NCBI GenBank assembly: GCA_947628385.1
Contig: CANQZS010000088.1
Location: 1 to 7,702, forward strand
Direction of reading: 5' to 3'
Length of the DNA stretch: 7,702 nucleotides
Origin: an uncultured Clostridia bacterium
GTDB taxonomy: Bacteria; Bacillota; Clostridia; Oscillospirales; Ruminococcaceae
Positions within the stretch are counted from its first letter, which is position 1; each line of letters begins with the position of its first letter. Below, piece after piece: positions 6,283 through 7,702 of the stretch. Made by a program: the position numbers and the translations under genes. Under the pieces are notes generated by a model. The model did no database searches. It was not told where the DNA came from and worked only from the letters and a program-made list of their open reading frames with translations.

Positions 6283-6311
6283 ATGATACTCCATTTAAAA
6301 GCAAATGTCAA
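6283..6311 (-). promoter_or_regulatory. Sigma-A promoter of the feo operon
   Basis: On the - strand a perfect TTGACA (6306-6311) is followed by exactly 17 bases and TATCAT (6283-6288), one base from consensus. The predicted start is near 6276. With two operators just downstream, this is the main iron-regulated promoter of feoA-feoA-feoB. The stretch 6312-6390 between this promoter and the DUF2325 stop codon shows no clear terminator, so readthrough from DUF2325 is possible. Confidence 0.78.
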
Positions 6312-6390
6312 TAGGAAAAGTAAATTTCCACAGATCCTACAAACAGATATTTACATGGCAGGAATAAATTTGTGCGAAATAGATAAAGTT

Positions 6391-6672
6391 TCAGCAGCAA
6401 TATTGTTCCAGTACCGATCTGAGAGCGGCTGCGCTTGCATTGTGGATCCTTGCGACGGGAATGTTAAATTTTGCAGAACGATGGTTCACGCTTGTGACCA
6501 TTTTGTGGGAACAGGTATTTGTAAACACCACCATAAGATCCGGTTTTCCGATCATATTTTCAAGATCCGACGGCATTTGAGTGAATACCTTTGCCTTGCA
6601 GTTATATGATCTGCATATTTCCTTGTAGCGGGAAGCCATGCGGTCATTCCCGCCGATAACTACTACGCTCAT
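6391..6672 (-). CDS. DUF2325 protein, iron-regulon member
   Basis: This 93-residue protein has no established function; it belongs by its look to the DUF2325 family. It opens with MSVVVIGGNDRM, a beta strand and Gly-Gly loop like the start of a Rossmann-type fold. It continues with YKEICRSYNCKAKVFTQMP and LMVVFTNTCSHKMV, the family's most conserved strand and Thr-Asn-Thr-Cys-Ser-His turn, then IPVARIHNASAAAL. Cysteines at 20, 25, 54, 92 and 93 and histidines at 56, 64 and 77 could bind a metal, but this is a guess. The ATG at 6672 is chosen because GGAGG (6682-6686 on the + strand) lies nine bases upstream; the in-frame ATG at 6711 would start inside the operator and before the ribosome binding site. 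It has its own consensus promoter with an operator matching those of feo, which links it to iron. It is cytoplasmic by sequence. Confidence 0.85.
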   Translation of the reverse strand: MSVVVIGGNDRMASRYKEICRSYNCKAKVFTQMPSDLENMIGKPDLMVVFTNTCSHKMVTSVNHRSAKFNIPVARIHNASAAALRSVLEQYCC

Positions 6673-6703
6673 AATTATTATCCTCCTCTCGGTTTTGATT
6701 TCA

Positions 6704-6719
6704 GTTAGCACCTGCTAAT
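6704..6719. promoter_or_regulatory. Operator-like palindrome 3, DUF2325 promoter
   Basis: GTTAG-CACCTG-CTAAT is the shared motif with one change in the last base; TTAGC and GCTAA at its core are perfectly inverted. It begins three bases past the -10 box and overlaps the predicted transcription start near 6716, the standard place for a repressor. Confidence 0.65.
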
Positions 6720-6722
6720 CAT

Positions 6723-6751
6723 ATTTTAGCATACTGCCATAATTTTGTCAA
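6723..6751 (-). promoter_or_regulatory. Sigma-A promoter of the DUF2325 gene
   Basis: On the - strand a perfect TTGACA (6746-6751) is separated by exactly 17 bases from TAAAAT (6723-6728), one base from consensus. Its -35 box lies only seven bases from the -35 box of the oppositely directed rubrerythrin promoter. Confidence 0.8.
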
Positions 6752-6758
6752 GGGGGAA

Positions 6759-6787
6759 TTTTCAAATAAATTTATTTACGGTATAAA
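6759..6787 (+). promoter_or_regulatory. Candidate promoter of the rubrerythrin gene
   Basis: TTTTCA (6759-6764), four matches to the -35 consensus, is followed by 17 bases and TATAAA (6782-6787), five matches to the -10 consensus. The weak -35 box and the inverted repeat around the -10 box suggest a regulated promoter. The start would be near 6794, giving a leader of about 36 bases. Confidence 0.55.
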
Positions 6788-6796
6788 ATTCCGTAA
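6776..6796. promoter_or_regulatory. Inverted repeat around the rubrerythrin -10 box
   Basis: TTACGG (6776-6781) and CCGTAA (6791-6796) are perfect inverse copies nine bases apart, enclosing TATAAA. Position and symmetry fit an operator for a repressor of the rubrerythrin gene. The sequence differs from the GTTAG-type motif and from the classical PerR box, so the regulator is not identified. An RNA hairpin is not favoured because the repeat straddles the predicted start. Confidence 0.45.
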
Positions 6797-6829
6797 GAGC
6801 GGAAATAATATCAAAAAGGAGTTGATATT

Positions 6830-7453
6830 ATGTCAGTAAATTTTTCCGAAAGCAGAACAAGGGTGAATCTGATGCGCGCGTTTGCCGGAGAAAGTCAGGC
6901 AAGGAACCGTTACACATTTGCGGCGGGAAAGGCAAAGAAAATGAATATGTGGTTCCTGTACAATATTTTCACCTTTACGGCAAATCAGGAAAAGGAGCAC
7001 GCGGAAATTTTCTACGATCATTTAAAGCAGGAAAACGGCAAAAAGATCACTATAGACAATGCCGATTATCCCATTGACAACTATGATAAAATAGAGGAGC
7101 TTCTGCGCAGCGCACAGAACAATGAATATGAGGAATATGAAAAGGTTTATCCGGAATTTGCAAAAATTGCAAAAGAAGAGGGATTCAATGATATTGCCTA
7201 TTCCTTTGAAAAGATAGCGGAGATAGAAAAGGCGCACGGAGACAGATTCGGCTGTTTTGCGGAGCTAATAGAACAGAGCAGAATGTATGAGGGTGATGAA
7301 AACACTGAATGGATATGTTTAAACTGTGGTCACATACAAAAGGGGAAAAATGTGCCGAAGCAATGTCCGGTATGTCAGCATGCGCAAGGATATTTTGTTC
7401 CGTACAAATATTATAAATTCGTTGCTGAGCGTTATGGCATGGCGGAAATTTAA
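6830..7453 (+). CDS. rbr: Rubrerythrin
   Basis: This is a 207-residue cytoplasmic di-iron protein with a C-terminal rubredoxin domain, which reduces hydrogen peroxide with electrons from NAD(P)H via rubredoxin-type carriers in anaerobes. The four-helix ferritin-like domain (about 1-148) holds the expected ligands: Glu 21 in GESQAR, Glu 54 and His 57 in EKEH, Glu 99 and Glu 102, and Glu 133 and His 136 in the EKAH motif. The rubredoxin part binds one iron through Cys 163-x2-Cys 166 and Cys 179-x2-Cys 182. After the usual ending YFV the chain runs on for some 17 residues (PYKYYKFVAERYGMAEI), slightly longer than the classic form. The ATG at 6830 has AAGGAG (6816-6821) eight bases upstream. The gene is divergent from the DUF2325/feo genes. 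Its stop codon (7451-7453) is the first triplet of an interspersed repeat. Confidence 0.97.
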   Translation: MSVNFSESRTRVNLMRAFAGESQARNRYTFAAGKAKKMNMWFLYNIFTFTANQEKEHAEIFYDHLKQENGKKITIDNADYPIDNYDKIEELLRSAQNNEYEEYEKVYPEFAKIAKEEGFNDIAYSFEKIAEIEKAHGDRFGCFAELIEQSRMYEGDENTEWICLNCGHIQKGKNVPKQCPVCQHAQGYFVPYKYYKFVAERYGMAEI

Positions 7454-7489
7454 TGCGTAATTAGCAATTTTGCGCCGTAGGCGCAATAT
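7451..7489 (+). repeat. Interspersed palindromic repeat, copy 2
   Basis: The first 25 bases match 3107-3131 with one difference (G for A at 7464). Here the hairpin is TTGCGCC (7470-7476), loop GTA, GGCGCAA (7480-7486), with two more outer pairs. The arm and loop sequences differ from copy 1, yet the stem is kept, showing compensated change. The repeat begins at the rubrerythrin stop codon. No T-run follows, so terminator activity is doubtful. Confidence 0.72.
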
Positions 7490-7519
7490 GTCTCATACAG
7501 AAAAAAACATTTAAATTTA

Positions 7520-7550
7520 TTTTTAAACAGTCCACCGGACTGTTTAAAAA
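7520..7550. repeat. Perfect 14-bp stem-loop (CAGTCC/GGACTG palindrome)
   Basis: TTTTTAAACAGTCC (7520-7533) and GGACTGTTTAAAAA (7537-7550) pair perfectly around the three-base loop ACC. The A/T outer part and G/C inner part make a symmetric hairpin that could end transcription from either side, and it may be the working terminator of the rubrerythrin gene. It also looks like a dispersed palindromic repeat unit; that needs other copies to confirm. Confidence 0.7.
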
Positions 7551-7579
7551 GAGAAAATAAAAATATAATCGTTAGTTCA

Positions 7580-7610
7580 GGGGAACGCTCTCTCTTGCAG
7601 AGCGTTCCCC
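7580..7610. repeat. Perfect 12-bp stem-loop (GGGGAACGCTCT)
   Basis: GGGGAACGCTCT (7580-7591) and AGAGCGTTCCCC (7599-7610) pair perfectly around a seven-base loop CTCTTGC. Only TCTT follows, so it is at best a weak terminator. It is the third hairpin in the gene-free 3' end of the window. Confidence 0.68.
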
Positions 7611-7612
7611 TC

Positions 7613-7637
7613 TTGCAAACAGCTGCGCAGTTTGCAA
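7613..7637. repeat. Stem-loop TTGCAAAC/GTTTGCAA
   Basis: TTGCAAAC (7613-7620) pairs with GTTTGCAA (7630-7637). After an A-A mismatch, two further G-C pairs close a TGC loop. It begins two bases after the previous stem, so the hairpins are packed almost end to end. Confidence 0.6.
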
Positions 7638-7648
7638 TTCACCCCTTT

Positions 7649-7692
7649 GCAGAGCGCTTTGAAAAGGAGAGTTTCGCGCTCTGCGGAGCGCG
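7649..7692. repeat. Alternative stem-loops with GCAGAGCGC arms
   Basis: GCAGAGCGC (7649-7657) is the inverse of GCGCTCTGC (7676-7684), 18 bases apart. The second arm can pair instead with what follows: CGCGCTC (7675-7681) with GAGCGCG (7686-7692) around TGCG. The two structures exclude each other. CCCCT (7642-7646) and AGGGG (7696-7700) could close the larger form. The element probably runs on past the window edge. No gene is visible from 7454 to 7702. Confidence 0.55.
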
Positions 7693-7702
7693 ACGAGGGG
7701 CG

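Noticed and set aside
6312..6390. Terminator of the DUF2325 gene
   Set aside because: Only a weak GGAAA/TTTCC-type pairing is seen, not enough to call a terminator; this stretch otherwise shows nothing definite.
6283..6609. Open frame on the + strand across the feo promoter and DUF2325
   Set aside because: It overlaps a perfect promoter and the conserved DUF2325 gene on the other strand and lacks a ribosome binding site.
6673..6711. Earlier ATG for the DUF2325 gene at 6711
   Set aside because: It lies inside the operator and ahead of the ribosome binding site; the family normally begins at MSVVVIGG.
7467..7702. CRISPR-like array at the right end
   Set aside because: The palindromes differ from one another and there are no equal-length repeats with regular spacers.

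Overview
The window looks like chromosomal DNA of an anaerobic Gram-positive bacterium of the Clostridia, most likely a Ruminococcus-like member of the Oscillospiraceae. This placement is an inference. It rests on strong AGGAGG-type ribosome binding sites, consensus sigma-A promoters, a two-FeoA/one-FeoB iron operon with a DUF2325 gene and a small FeoB-associated Cys-rich protein, an anaerobe-type rubrerythrin, and palindromic intergenic repeats.

Left part (1-3045, all + strand). The window opens inside an ABC exporter gene, of which only the nucleotide-binding domain is present. A small cyclophilin-type peptidyl-prolyl isomerase follows and ends at a clear intrinsic terminator (1285-1318). 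Next is an ECF sigma factor with its membrane-anchored zinc-finger anti-sigma factor, four bases apart. An ECF-type promoter (TGTAAC-N16-CGTC) lies just upstream of the sigma gene, so the pair is probably autoregulated. A strong hairpin terminator (3167-3200) separates this operon from the convergent iron genes.

Middle part (3206-6751, all - strand, read from right to left). The order is DUF2325 protein, FeoA, FeoA, FeoB, small Cys-rich membrane protein. This is a ferrous iron uptake system. Five copies of one palindrome, GTTAG-N6-CTAAC or a one- or two-base variant, lie only in the control regions: one at the DUF2325 promoter, two at the feoA promoter and two around a candidate feoB promoter. 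They are best read as operators of one iron-responsive repressor, probably of the DtxR/IdeR type, which ties the uncharacterised DUF2325 protein to the Feo regulon.

Right part (6759-7702, + strand). A rubrerythrin gene, for peroxide reduction, is transcribed divergently from the DUF2325 gene out of a compact back-to-back promoter region. Its -10 box is enclosed by a separate inverted repeat. After it come about 250 gene-free bases packed with hairpins. The first of these is a second copy of an interspersed repeat also found at 3107, at the other end of the iron/rubrerythrin block, and this copy contains the rubrerythrin stop codon.

Taken together, the middle and right parts form an iron and oxidative-stress locus (Fe(II) import next to a di-iron peroxidase). 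The left part holds an exporter, a folding enzyme and an envelope-type stress-sensing sigma module.
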